Shown here one piece after another: positions 25,340-34,105 of a DNA stretch of 64,000 nt. The DNA is from a virus. A model generated the notes under the pieces. The model was not told the origin of the DNA, ran no database searches, and saw only the letters and a list, made by a program, of their open reading frames with translations. Numbering within the stretch: the first letter of the stretch is position 1; every line of letters starts with the position of its first letter. The stretch is from positions 22,269-86,268 of the IMG/VR virus record IMGVR_UViG_3300027861_000018. One strand, given 5' to 3'. Made by a program: the position numbers and the translations under genes.

Positions 25340-27492
25340 CAGGTCACCGTGATTGTGAGCGTGCCCTTGGACGGCAAGCCATCCGCTGGGACAGCCGTTG
25401 GCGCAGCGGGTAGCGTCATCGTCACTGAAGTGATATCGCTGGAAGTGTTGTAGATGGCAGCCAGCACCTTGCCGTCAGGGACATCTTGACCATAGTCCCA
25501 CGTGTAAGTCAGATCATCATCATCCAGCGCGAGCGGGTTGAGTAAGCCGGTCAGTGCTGTCTCAATCGACTCCTGATTACCTCCCGCAACTGTGGCAGTG
25601 ACAGCGACGGGGACCAAGGTGGCGTTGCGCACATAGACCAGCTGATTGGCAACCATCACGCCGGATGTGCCTTTGCCCGCATCCCCGTTGAAGTATTCTT
25701 CCAGCTCCAGGCGATGGGCGCTTGTGACGGCGCCACCATCTGGTCCGATGACGTACAGCGTGACCGTCTTGGCGCCATATGCCCCCTCTATTGCCTTAGC
25801 GCGTTTGAATGGAAAGACGCCGCTGGCTGCCGCAAACTGCGTTGCCAGGAACTCTGCATCCTCTGGCGCTACTGCGCGCGACATAGCGCGAAGGTCTGCT
25901 GGCCCCTCCAGCTTGACCAATTCCAAGTCTGCTGCCACAGAGCCGCGCTTGGCGACCCAGCCAGAAGTTGGCGCCGGGTTGAACACCTTCCGCACAAAAG
26001 CCAACCCGCCTCTGATGCGGCTAACCATGGAGGCTCCAACATTCCCATCCGTATTTGCGTCCGTGCGATACACGGCGGCAATGGTTGAGGATGTCGGCGG
26101 GATGGCGCCGTTGATGCCGTCCCCGAAAGTGACTGTGGCAACCCCGTCACTGTCTATCGCAGTTCTGTAATGCTTGTCGATGGAATTGCTGTTGAGGAAG
26201 TTGGTGACCTCTGCCCAGGACAAAGTTGCTACGGTGATTGCGATAGTGCCATCAATGACGTCATCATTGCCCAAGGTGAAGGCCTGAGACTGCGACCCGT
26301 CACTGACGCCCAAGCTGGCCGTGGTGCGCGTGCGGCCCTGCGTGACAGCCACCTCCGCATAGAGATTGCCCTGATCCCACTCGATGATGTCGAAGTTTGG
26401 CGGCGTTGGGGATGACACGCTGTACACATAGAAGCGGATGAAGTAGCCGGTGAATCCATTGAGGGCAACCTTGTCCCAATCCAGAGCCGCTGTCTTTGGC
26501 AAAGTCCAGCTGAGGTCGCCATCGGCTGTGAGGTCAGTCGTCTCATCGTCAATGCCTGGCGCATCGTACCAATGAGACCCTACTGTGTAATCTGTGACCG
26601 TGGTTGACGGCGTTGTCTGACCCAAGAATCCGGTTGTGAGGACGTAGTTGTTGACCCCATCCCAGACAATCGCCACCTCTTCGCTGGCGCCTGTCGGATT
26701 GTACTCCACCGTCACGAGCCTGCCAGCCCTGGAGGCATTCGGGCTCAAGCCCAACAAGGTATCCACCACGACCTTGAGCTGCGTCCCTGCTGTGGCTACG
26801 CTGTCCGGCTGATCATCATCCACATCAGTCTTGTACACTTCCCAGACGCCCGTCACGCCTGCCATGGCTGTCTGCAGGTCTGTGAGCTTGATCTTGTTGG
26901 ACATGACGCTAGAATGGCCCAAGGCCAAATAGTCACCTGCCGCAGGAACGGCAGGCAACCCATCCCAGTAACTTGTGGATGTGTAGCTCGCCACAGTGTT
27001 GTCCGCAAATGAAGCGCCATCTGCGTCATACACATACACCGCGCCAAACCGGTCCGTGCGGTCCACATCAACAGCAGCATCACCCTCAAACAACACTGGC
27101 GCCAAATCAGATGTGCGCTTGGTGCTGAACAGCGAATTGTCTTGCGCAATGGTCGTGGTTGAAGTGAAACTCTTGGTCAGTTGCAAGACCACAGAGCCCT
27201 TGGCCGGGATGTCGCCTGCGACCGTGTAGCCAATGAGCTTCATGTGCGCCACCAGCGAGTCGCGCAGCTGGGCCGTTGGCATCAAAGTCTCGTGAGCAAC
27301 AATGTCCAAATTCACATTGTTGTAATGCCCCACAAGCGCAAATGCGCGCAGCAGTTGAATCGCAGGGTCTGCCGGATTCTCTGTACTAATCTCCGACACA
27401 TTGGAGCGCAACCAAGCAACCAGCGCTTCCAACAATTGCGGATAATAACCGCCTGTCGGATAGCTGAAGTCAGGAACCTGAATTGTAGCCAT
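25339..27492 (-). CDS. Baseplate J-like protein
   Basis: 717 residues from MATIQVPDF, whose ATG follows the stop of the gp25-like gene by one base. The N-terminus (DPAIQLLRAFALVGHYNNVNLD), the middle region (DGVATVTFGDGINGAIPP) and the later AIEGAYGAKTVTLYVIGPDGG match the gpJ/Mu gp47/T4 gp6 wedge family. It is larger than P2 gpJ and carries a long insertion in the middle. In the baseplate it forms the iris that opens on contraction. Confidence 0.85.
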   Translation of the reverse strand: MATIQVPDFSYPTGGYYPQLLEALVAWLRSNVSEISTENPADPAIQLLRAFALVGHYNNVNLDIVAHETLMPTAQLRDSLVAHMKLIGYTVAGDIPAKGSVVLQLTKSFTSTTTIAQDNSLFSTKRTSDLAPVLFEGDAAVDVDRTDRFGAVYVYDADGASFADNTVASYTSTSYWDGLPAVPAAGDYLALGHSSVMSNKIKLTDLQTAMAGVTGVWEVYKTDVDDDQPDSVATAGTQLKVVVDTLLGLSPNASRAGRLVTVEYNPTGASEEVAIVWDGVNNYVLTTGFLGQTTPSTTVTDYTVGSHWYDAPGIDDETTDLTADGDLSWTLPKTAALDWDKVALNGFTGYFIRFYVYSVSSPTPPNFDIIEWDQGNLYAEVAVTQGRTRTTASLGVSDGSQSQAFTLGNDDVIDGTIAITVATLSWAEVTNFLNSNSIDKHYRTAIDSDGVATVTFGDGINGAIPPTSSTIAAVYRTDANTDGNVGASMVSRIRGGLAFVRKVFNPAPTSGWVAKRGSVAADLELVKLEGPADLRAMSRAVAPEDAEFLATQFAAASGVFPFKRAKAIEGAYGAKTVTLYVIGPDGGAVTSAHRLELEEYFNGDAGKGTSGVMVANQLVYVRNATLVPVAVTATVAGGNQESIETALTGLLNPLALDDDDLTYTWDYGQDVPDGKVLAAIYNTSSDITSVTMTLPAAPTAVPADGLPSKGTLTITVT

Positions 27493-27493
27493 C

Positions 27494-27895
27494 TCAGCCG
27501 TCTCCGCGCGCGATGGGGATATTGATGGCCAACTCCTCGTTGGACTCAATGCTGATGAACACCACATTCATGGTGTCGACTCCTTCCTCTGTCTTGTCGA
27601 AGCTGATTGACTTCAGCGTCGCCAAATTTGTGCGCTCCAGATACAGCCTGAACATCCGTCTCATCTTGCGTCGCACTTGGCCCTTCCACGCCGGATCAGA
27701 GCTGATCTGAAACACTGCTTCCAAGCCGATGCCCAAATCTTGGAATGGATTGTCGCTATCGCAATCAGCAGCATATGTGCGCACATACTGAAGGATGAGC
27801 TCATCGCCATACAAAACCTTTGCACCACCTTCTCCGCTAGCGGCAAAGGGAAGTGCAAGGCCACTAGCTTCACCTGCTACATTGGCATTAGGCAT
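27494..27895 (-). CDS. GPW/gp25-like baseplate wedge protein
   Basis: 133 residues. NPFQDLGIGLEAVFQISSDP followed by RRKMRRMFRLYLERTNL and a C-terminal beta pair resemble the gp25/gpW family, which seeds sheath polymerisation at the wedge. The identification rests mainly on size, position directly before the gpJ-like gene, and this pattern. Confidence 0.6.
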   Translation of the reverse strand: MPNANVAGEASGLALPFAASGEGGAKVLYGDELILQYVRTYAADCDSDNPFQDLGIGLEAVFQISSDPAWKGQVRRKMRRMFRLYLERTNLATLKSISFDKTEEGVDTMNVVFISIESNEELAINIPIARGDG

Positions 27896-27901
27896 GTGCG
27901 A

Positions 27902-28213
27902 TCAATCCAGTGGGCACTTGAGCGTCGGCAGAGACGGCAGGCTGGGGATAGGTATAGCCGGAAGCCCAATGAGAGGTAAAGCCAAAGTGGGCAGAGTAAT
28001 GTTGATGTCCACGTTCAGTGTTGGAAGACTCGGCAGTGACGGGATGGGAATAGCTGGCAAGCCAATCGTCGGTAGCGCCAAGGTGGGCAGGACAATGACA
28101 ATGTCGAGGTTGATTGTTGGCAGAGAGGGCAGTGCCGGGATGGGTATGGTTGGCAAGCCAATCGTCGGTAGCGCCAAGGTGGGCAGCGGTGGAAGGGCGC
28201 AGCGACTCCCCAT
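27902..28213 (-). CDS. Leu-Pro repeat protein in the baseplate cluster
   Basis: 103 residues starting at MGSRCALPP, chosen because the ATG overlaps the upstream TGA (TGATG). After 8-9 residues the chain is three copies of a 32-residue unit that begins LPTLALPTIGLP and continues IPIPALPSLPT, separated by NLDIVIV and NVDINIT, ending KCPLD. Almost every second or third residue is Pro, Leu or Ile, with virtually no charge. No known family recognised. It lies between spike (gpV-like) and gp25-like genes, so it may be a spike-tip, inner-tube or baseplate component. Confidence 0.7.
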   Translation of the reverse strand: MGSRCALPPLPTLALPTIGLPTIPIPALPSLPTINLDIVIVLPTLALPTIGLPAIPIPSLPSLPTLNVDINITLPTLALPLIGLPAIPIPSLPSLPTLKCPLD

Positions 28214-28449
28214 CAGGCCACGCCTGTGATGATCCCGTCCGCGACTGTCACAGTATCCCCGTCGCCGTTGACGAAAGTCCCAGTCCAACCCGCTGGCGCA
28301 AACTCCTCGACGTGCACCTCAAGGGCATTGGCCACCGCCGTGAACAGCCCATCCTTGATTGCATCAGAGAGATCATCGTAATCAGTCCCGACAATGCTGG
28401 ACATCTGGGAATCAAATTCATCCCGCAAAGTGTCGCTCATGGCTCCCAT
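28213..28449 (-). CDS. Small acidic protein of the baseplate cluster
   Basis: 78 residues, acidic, with FDSQMSSIVGTDYDDLSDAI in the first half and a beta-rich GTFVNGDGDTVTVADG end. Starts 7 bases after the spike gene stop with AGG upstream. No family recognised; a structural or chaperone role in baseplate assembly is likely from position. Confidence 0.6.
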   Translation of the reverse strand: MGAMSDTLRDEFDSQMSSIVGTDYDDLSDAIKDGLFTAVANALEVHVEEFAPAGWTGTFVNGDGDTVTVADGIITGVA

Positions 28450-28456
28450 GCTGACC

Positions 28457-29383
28457 TCACTCTGCTGACAGGAGCAAAGAGCTGAATGATCCGGCTTGAA
28501 GTGCTGGCACGACTACGCCGGTGGTGGTTGACGCCACGAGACCGAGGCCGGCAATCAGGCCGGCAATCTCTGTGAGGCTGCTAGCAATCGTTGCCTGAAA
28601 TCCCAGCGCACCTTCGACAATCGCTGCGGTGGCCGTTAATGACGTCTGCTCCACCTTGAACTCGCCCACTTCAGCCAACACATTGGTTGCATTCAAGAGC
28701 AAGGTGCCAGTCAGCACAGACATCTCGCCGTCGCCAGCAGATATGATGTCAGAATCCTCTGTGCCCATGAACCAGCCGTCACTGTTGAACACGAGGATAT
28801 TCTGATTGCCGTCAAGGATTGTGATGGTCCCATTTGTCGAATCTAACTGGATAAGGTTGGATGATGCGCCAGCGCTGGCGAGATATACCCCATCAGGGTC
28901 CATGGACAGGAAGTTGGTCTTGCCCTCCCCGTGAGCCATTGACAGCTCCAGCTTCTCCATCTTGGCTGTGTCATCCCACATCAATACGTGGCCGCGCGCA
29001 GTCGTGACACCTCTGCGCGCAGGATAATTGGTCTGGAACAGTTCTGGCACCACATCAGAGCCGCGGCTGCTTGCGCACGCTTGCCATCGGATGTTTGGAG
29101 CAGCCATGGCGCTGAAGCCGCCTCGCTCATCGTTTGGACTGCTCACGATGATGCGCAGCTCAACCACCACCCCGATGTCAGGGATAAACAACCACCCTCC
29201 GTCGCTGGTCTCGTTGTCGCTGCTGGACAAGAATGGGTACAGCGGCTCCACCCATTGAGGCAGCTCGCCTTCTACCGGCACCAGCGTGCCGCACTGGACC
29301 TTCAGCCTGCCTCGCTTCTCTTCATCCAAATTGTCGGTGACAATTCCGTAATGGATTTCAATGCGATGACCTTGCGTGCTCAT
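28457..29383 (-). CDS. Baseplate spike protein (gpV/gp5-like)
   Basis: 308 residues from MSTQGHRIE (ATGA overlap with the hub gene). An N-terminal OB-fold-like domain (YGIVTDNLDEEKRGRLKVQC, GGWLFIPDIGVVVELRI) is the hallmark of gpV/T4 gp5 spikes. A beta-rich stem follows (NGTITILDGNQNILVFNSDG). The C-terminal third is rich in Ala, Thr and Leu. It would form the trimeric membrane-piercing tip below the hub. Confidence 0.8.
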   Translation of the reverse strand: MSTQGHRIEIHYGIVTDNLDEEKRGRLKVQCGTLVPVEGELPQWVEPLYPFLSSSDNETSDGGWLFIPDIGVVVELRIIVSSPNDERGGFSAMAAPNIRWQACASSRGSDVVPELFQTNYPARRGVTTARGHVLMWDDTAKMEKLELSMAHGEGKTNFLSMDPDGVYLASAGASSNLIQLDSTNGTITILDGNQNILVFNSDGWFMGTEDSDIISAGDGEMSVLTGTLLLNATNVLAEVGEFKVEQTSLTATAAIVEGALGFQATIASSLTEIAGLIAGLGLVASTTTGVVVPALQAGSFSSLLLSAE

Positions 29384-30525
29384 TCCACAACCTTGTTGCC
29401 AAACCACTCAGTGGTGAACCCGCTGCTTGCATCATAGACGTGCTTCACAGTTGAGAATTGATAGTCTCCAGACAACTGCGTGCCGACGCCTGCGACTGTG
29501 TGCACCTCGCCCGCCTTCAGCACCTCCAGGCCAACGCACTTGCCGCGAGCCGTGATGAATTGATCCTTGCGCGCTCTGAAGAATCGCTCAGCATACAGCT
29601 GGGCATCTTCTGCCGTGTCGAAGTGCACGCCGGGCACTACCTCGACGCTGACGCCGCTGGCGGCCAATCTGAAGCTAGTGGAACTGAGAATCTCATCCTC
29701 CAGCTCGCCCGAGCCTGTGAACTTGATGGACTCTCCATCCTTGGATTCCTCTAGCTCCACTGCCTCCCATGTCCTTGTATCCTGATCGAAATACAGGACG
29801 CTGACCTTGGTGGGTTGGCCTGTGATTGCCATCGATGCACTAAAAGACAGGAGGGTGTTGGAGACTCCATCGGCTGCGTAAGTGAATGTGTACTGCTTGT
29901 CTTGTGCAAAGATGTCGGGACCCCAGTGCAGCTCCCACTCATTGAGGTCATCGCTCCAGCGCACCTTCGCATCATAGTTGTGCAAGCGGGCAAGGCCTGA
30001 CACCAACTCCCAGTCGCTCATCCCGCGCTTCTTGGTGGTATTCTTTTCCACATCTGTGGGCTCAATCTCGGTGATGAAGGCATAGCTGTTTGCTACAGCT
30101 AGGGCCACGTCACTATGGGCTGTGTCTTCCCACACCTTGCCCTCACGCGAGTCCTCGCCATCCATCATGAGCACGCTGCCATCATACGCCTGAATGGTAA
30201 GCATGGGCGCGCCATTCTCAGGGAAGCTAGGCAGGAACTTCTGGATGACCCCGGCGCCTACCAGGACCTCATCTGCTGAATATCCCAGATACACCTTGAT
30301 CGTGTTGCCTGGTTGGAACACCTTGGTATCTGTGAACGCAAACTTGCCCGTGAGCCCCCCTTTCAAGGAGTCTATCTGCGGGTTGAGGACTGTGAGCGTG
30401 ATCTTGTCAGCCATCTCCTGAGTCAGTTCCACGGTGCATTTCTGGACGTAGTTGGTGACCTCAACATCCAGCTCGATGCCTTCCACCTCGATGCGGATTG
30501 ACGGCGCTAGATGATCGAATGCCAT
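29380..30525 (-). CDS. Baseplate hub protein, gpD/gp27-like
   Basis: 381 residues. The layout matches late-control D proteins: a beta-rich start (IRIEVEGIELDVEVTNYV), TVELTQEMADKITLTVLNP, and WELVSGLARLHNYDAKVRW in the second domain. It forms the hub between tail tube and spike. TGATG overlap with the LysM gene upstream and ATGA with the spike gene downstream. Confidence 0.8.
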   Translation of the reverse strand: MAFDHLAPSIRIEVEGIELDVEVTNYVQKCTVELTQEMADKITLTVLNPQIDSLKGGLTGKFAFTDTKVFQPGNTIKVYLGYSADEVLVGAGVIQKFLPSFPENGAPMLTIQAYDGSVLMMDGEDSREGKVWEDTAHSDVALAVANSYAFITEIEPTDVEKNTTKKRGMSDWELVSGLARLHNYDAKVRWSDDLNEWELHWGPDIFAQDKQYTFTYAADGVSNTLLSFSASMAITGQPTKVSVLYFDQDTRTWEAVELEESKDGESIKFTGSGELEDEILSSTSFRLAASGVSVEVVPGVHFDTAEDAQLYAERFFRARKDQFITARGKCVGLEVLKAGEVHTVAGVGTQLSGDYQFSTVKHVYDASSGFTTEWFGNKVVE

Positions 30526-31343
30526 CAGATATCGCCATTGACGATGTGGCTTCGATAACTCACGCTGCGCTTGTCCAGGACCGCATCAAACAAGGCTGTT
30601 TGGGCGGTGCGTCGGCGCAGGGCGAGTGATTGGCGCTTGAGCACAAGCTCGCGACGCGCTTTGGCCTTGGGGATGATGTGAATACGCTCCCCTTGCGGGA
30701 TGCCATCTATCTCTAAGTCAGGATTGCGTCGACGTATGACCTCACCCAGCTTAGCGTCCCCATACAGACGTTGGGCGATGACTTCGAATGTATCACCTTG
30801 CTTGGCGTATATGACCAATGACTCGCTGGCGCCGACTAGGGCGCCGACATCATACTCCACATACCTGGCCATTCTGATGCGGAATAGGACGCCGCGCAGA
30901 CTGGAGGGTTTGGAGCCGAATAGATATTCAGGGCGGGCGTGATCATATCGAATCCCGCCGACGGACTGGATCACCACATCTTGTTGGAACTCTTCGGACC
31001 AAGTGAATGTATATACGTGAGGACGCCCCAGCGCCTCATCTGCGCGCGGCAGCTCTCTGATCGTATCCACCAAGTCCTTGATGTTATCAGAGTTCAAGCC
31101 AGTGCCGAGCACGCCGTTGTGCTTGGCAAACACCTTGGCATCAAATGTGATGACATCCAGGTTGCCCCGCATGAATTGCAGAACCGGTTGCTGAAGCCCT
31201 AGCGTGCTCGTCTCTGCCCAGACCCCGCTCACATTCTCGACAAGGTTGCTTGGTCTATATTGACCCTCCACCGTCGTGCCGGGGGCATCGAGGCTCGACA
31301 AGGTCCAAATGACCTCTTTCGCGAACAGGTCGCTGGTTCCCAT
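30525..31343 (-). CDS. LysM-like tail protein (gp53/gpX-like)
   Basis: 272 residues. Around 180-225 a LysM-like module reads AKQGDTFEVIAQRLYGDAKL, then NPDLEIDGIPQGERIHIIP. Tail proteins with this module (P2 gpX, Mu gp53-like, T4 gp53) bind at the hub or wedge. Located between tape measure and hub genes, as in other myoviruses. Confidence 0.75.
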   Translation of the reverse strand: MGTSDLFAKEVIWTLSSLDAPGTTVEGQYRPSNLVENVSGVWAETSTLGLQQPVLQFMRGNLDVITFDAKVFAKHNGVLGTGLNSDNIKDLVDTIRELPRADEALGRPHVYTFTWSEEFQQDVVIQSVGGIRYDHARPEYLFGSKPSSLRGVLFRIRMARYVEYDVGALVGASESLVIYAKQGDTFEVIAQRLYGDAKLGEVIRRRNPDLEIDGIPQGERIHIIPKAKARRELVLKRQSLALRRRTAQTALFDAVLDKRSVSYRSHIVNGDI

Positions 31344-31346
31344 GCC

Positions 31347-31436
31347 TCAGGCCTCCTGTCGGGGCGCACCCGCCTGCGCGAGCACATCGAAGCGCGCCTG
31401 AGAGGGGTGCGGGTGGATATCGGTGTGGGGGATCAT
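31347..31436 (-). CDS. Possible 29-residue peptide
   Basis: Frame MIPHTDIHPHPSQARFDVLA plus 9 residues in the 129-base gap after the tape measure gene. GGAGG lies 8 bases upstream of its ATG and it ends 3 bases before the LysM gene start. No homology known; it may serve only for translational coupling. Confidence 0.35.
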   Translation of the reverse strand: MIPHTDIHPHPSQARFDVLAQAGAPRQEA

Positions 31437-31472
31437 CTGCGATGCCTCCTGCGTGGCGCTCTGCCACCGGTA

Positions 31473-33869
31473 TCAGTTGTGCAAGAGGGCTGAGCCGTGT
31501 TCGAGAATCTGGCGGCGCTGGTATGGCGTGCTCGTGGCGCCGGTGCGGTCTGCGATGTCCTGGTGATGACGACCTGTTGCGATGGCCATGACTGCGCCAT
31601 CTACCTTCACTTCAGTCGTGATGTCAACTTGATTCTTGTTCTCGGTGTTCACAGTCACATTGGAATCATGCGGGGTTGCGACTTCTGCACTGCCCTTCCC
31701 CATCAATTCCAAGAGCTGCCCTGAAAGGGTTGCCGCCTTGTCTTGAGGCTTCATCCACTCAGGCATGGGCGGCTCTGAAATGAAGGCTTGGGCTTCAGTG
31801 AGTGCCGCTGCCGTGTCGACCCCTAACAGACGCCAGATTGCCTGCGTGACGGGGTTGTTCATCAGCACCTTGAACATTTCCAAGATGCCGTTGATGGCAA
31901 GCCGCATATGAGCTGACATCATCAACCCAATTCCAAAGAAGATGCGCCCCAAGCTCGCGTGGAGCGTATTGGCACCATAGATCAAGTCCAAGAATCCGCC
32001 CGCTATGAGCCCCATTCCCGCAACCGCCGGCTTCATGAACTTGGACCAGATGACGACCCCGAACTTGATGAATAGCGCAGTGCCTCTCAAGACCCAGCCG
32101 GCAAGGATGGCGAGCATAGCTGCCAGAGTCCCCATGGTCTCGCCCACGCCCTTGAATGTGGCCGAAGTCTCCACGCCGCCACTGGTCAGAGTCTCCATGA
32201 CGACTTCCCATGCCTCTTTGAGGGTGGCGAGCCCTGGAGCAAATGCTTGCTCAATCGCTGTCCAATTTGACATGAACGACTCTTTGGCCGCCTGCCACAT
32301 CACAACCATCGCGCCATGAATGTCAGTCAGGAGCTGCGTGAAGGTGACGCCATTCGCGCTAGCCGCGAGGAACATGCCGCCAATCAAGAGCCCGATGATT
32401 TGCGCGATGCCGGCCACGGCAATCATGACCGGCAGCAGCGCTTCTCCCAAAACAAACCCAACAGCAGCAATGCCGGCAATTGCCAACGCAACCGGGGTGA
32501 GCACAACAGCCAAAGCAATCAAAGCAACCGTAATGACGCCAGCCATCTTGGCCCAAGCAACGTCACCCTCGCCAAGCGACGAAATGATGGCCTCCATCTC
32601 GGTACGGAACATCCTCGTGCCGTCCGCAACCGCCGTGATGCCAATCATCAGGCCCATGCCAAATTCTGCGGCGGCACCCTCTCCCTTGCCCTCCATGCCA
32701 AGAGTAACAGCCTGCACAAAGTCAGTCATGTTCTTGGTAGCAGCTCTCAACTCGACATTGAGAGGCATCATCGCATCAATAGCAAAACCTTCCGTGGCGC
32801 TCGACAGAAGGGTCATCTGGCCTGTCAGGTTGTCAAGCCGCAACTCTGCCATCTTCTCCGCGCTGCCCTTGGCCTTCTTGAGCAGCTCCACAAGGTCACT
32901 CAGCTTCCCTGATGTCGCCATGTCCTTGAGGTTGGTCGCAGCTTTCTGCCCTCGCAAGCCAAACAGATCAACCAGCAATCCGGCGGCATCCATGTTGCCG
33001 CCACTCTCTGCTGCCGCAGAAGCAATTGCATCAAGCACCTGCGGGAATGGCAGCATATCGCCGTGCGCATCTTCAAACGCTACGCCAAGTGCGCCCAGAC
33101 GCACCTTTGTCTTGTCAGTCAACGTTGTCATTTTGGACAACATCGTGTTCATCGATGACCCAGCAACTGACGCATCCAACCCCACATCTTGCAACAAGGC
33201 GACGCCCGCAACAGTCTCCTCCAGGGGAATGTTGAATTGGCGAGCCGTTGATGCGACGTTCTTCATCGACTCACCCAGCGAACCGATGGTGCTGTTGGTC
33301 CTGCTGGACGCCAAGGCCAGCACATCAGCCACGCGCGTCGCTTCACTTGTCTCCAGGCCCATGCCCTTTAGAACGTTGGACACATTGTTGGCCGTCTCTG
33401 CCAGAGTATCCCCTGATGCCGCTGCTGCATTGAGCACTCCCTCGATGCCGCCACCCTTGCCGTTAGGACCGATGACATCAATCATATCGAAGCCAGAGCG
33501 CGACATAAGCTCCATGCCCTCACCAACTTGCGTGGCTGTGAAGACAGTCGATGACCCCAGCCTCCTGGCCACCTTCTCCATCTCGCTGATCTCACTACGA
33601 GGCTTCAGCAAGACAGCGCCCACTGCGCTCATCTGTGCTTCGAAGGCCGCTGCCTTCTCGCCCATGCCGGCCAGGACAGTTGTGAGCATCGCGCCGGCAG
33701 CACCGACAGCACCCATCGCAAGTCCGACGCTGCCCAACTTTTGGGCAAGCATGCCCGAAGCTCGCGTGGTGGACTTGAAAGCCCCTCCCAACCTACGCAA
33801 CTGGCCAATGGAGCTGCCGACGCTCACGCGGATGGTGGCCCCGAGAGCCATCGCATTCATGAACGCCAT
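31473..33869 (-). CDS. Tape measure protein
   Basis: 798 residues of the TP901/PhageMin_Tail type: MAFMNAMALGATIRVSV, then FEAQMSAVGAVLLKP, AGVALLQDVGLDASVAGSSM and GGNMDAAGLLVDLFGLRG. Long hydrophobic Ala/Gly/Val stretches (about 445-505 and 580-640) form membrane-like helices. It sets tail length and is ejected during infection. It follows the frameshifted chaperone genes at once, as expected. Residue count suggests a tail of the order of 100 nm (inference). Confidence 0.9.
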   Translation of the reverse strand: MAFMNAMALGATIRVSVGSSIGQLRRLGGAFKSTTRASGMLAQKLGSVGLAMGAVGAAGAMLTTVLAGMGEKAAAFEAQMSAVGAVLLKPRSEISEMEKVARRLGSSTVFTATQVGEGMELMSRSGFDMIDVIGPNGKGGGIEGVLNAAAASGDTLAETANNVSNVLKGMGLETSEATRVADVLALASSRTNSTIGSLGESMKNVASTARQFNIPLEETVAGVALLQDVGLDASVAGSSMNTMLSKMTTLTDKTKVRLGALGVAFEDAHGDMLPFPQVLDAIASAAAESGGNMDAAGLLVDLFGLRGQKAATNLKDMATSGKLSDLVELLKKAKGSAEKMAELRLDNLTGQMTLLSSATEGFAIDAMMPLNVELRAATKNMTDFVQAVTLGMEGKGEGAAAEFGMGLMIGITAVADGTRMFRTEMEAIISSLGEGDVAWAKMAGVITVALIALAVVLTPVALAIAGIAAVGFVLGEALLPVMIAVAGIAQIIGLLIGGMFLAASANGVTFTQLLTDIHGAMVVMWQAAKESFMSNWTAIEQAFAPGLATLKEAWEVVMETLTSGGVETSATFKGVGETMGTLAAMLAILAGWVLRGTALFIKFGVVIWSKFMKPAVAGMGLIAGGFLDLIYGANTLHASLGRIFFGIGLMMSAHMRLAINGILEMFKVLMNNPVTQAIWRLLGVDTAAALTEAQAFISEPPMPEWMKPQDKAATLSGQLLELMGKGSAEVATPHDSNVTVNTENKNQVDITTEVKVDGAVMAIATGRHHQDIADRTGATSTPYQRRQILEHGSALLHN

Positions 33870-33874
33870 TTATC

Positions 33875-34105
33875 TTACCCCCGGTTGCCTCGATTGGCCT
33901 TGGCCTTTGCCCTTGCGTCTTTCAGATGCTTGTCTTCTGCGAGCTTCTGCTCATACAGGCGCTTGAGATGCCAGCGCCGAGTGTGGCTGTCCATCTGTTC
34001 GCAATGCAGCGAATTGAAGTGACCCCCGTATGTCAATGCAAAGACCTCCTCATTCAGCTGCTCCGCTGGGGCTACAGGGAAGCAGCTCCAAAGAAAAAAT
34101 CCCAA
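33875..34105 (-). CDS. Tail assembly chaperone C-terminal extension, expressed by -1 frameshift
   Basis: Frame of 76 codons overlapping the 3' end of the preceding gene in the -1 frame and ending 5 bases before the tape measure start. It has no good ribosome site of its own at 34105, whereas a perfect U UUU UUC slippery site lies inside the overlap. A -1 shift there would join the first 282 residues of the upstream gene to 72 residues of this frame, giving about 354 residues. The extension is charged and basic at its end (RLYEQKLAEDKHLKDARAK). This is the classic G/GT arrangement before tape measure genes. Confidence 0.75.
   Translation of the reverse strand: MGFFLWSCFPVAPAEQLNEEVFALTYGGHFNSLHCEQMDSHTRRWHLKRLYEQKLAEDKHLKDARAKAKANRGNRG

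Noticed and set aside
32320-33966. Open frame of 548 codons on the plus strand
   Set aside because: Antisense to the tape measure gene; its composition is a mirror of the Ala/Met-rich coding strand.
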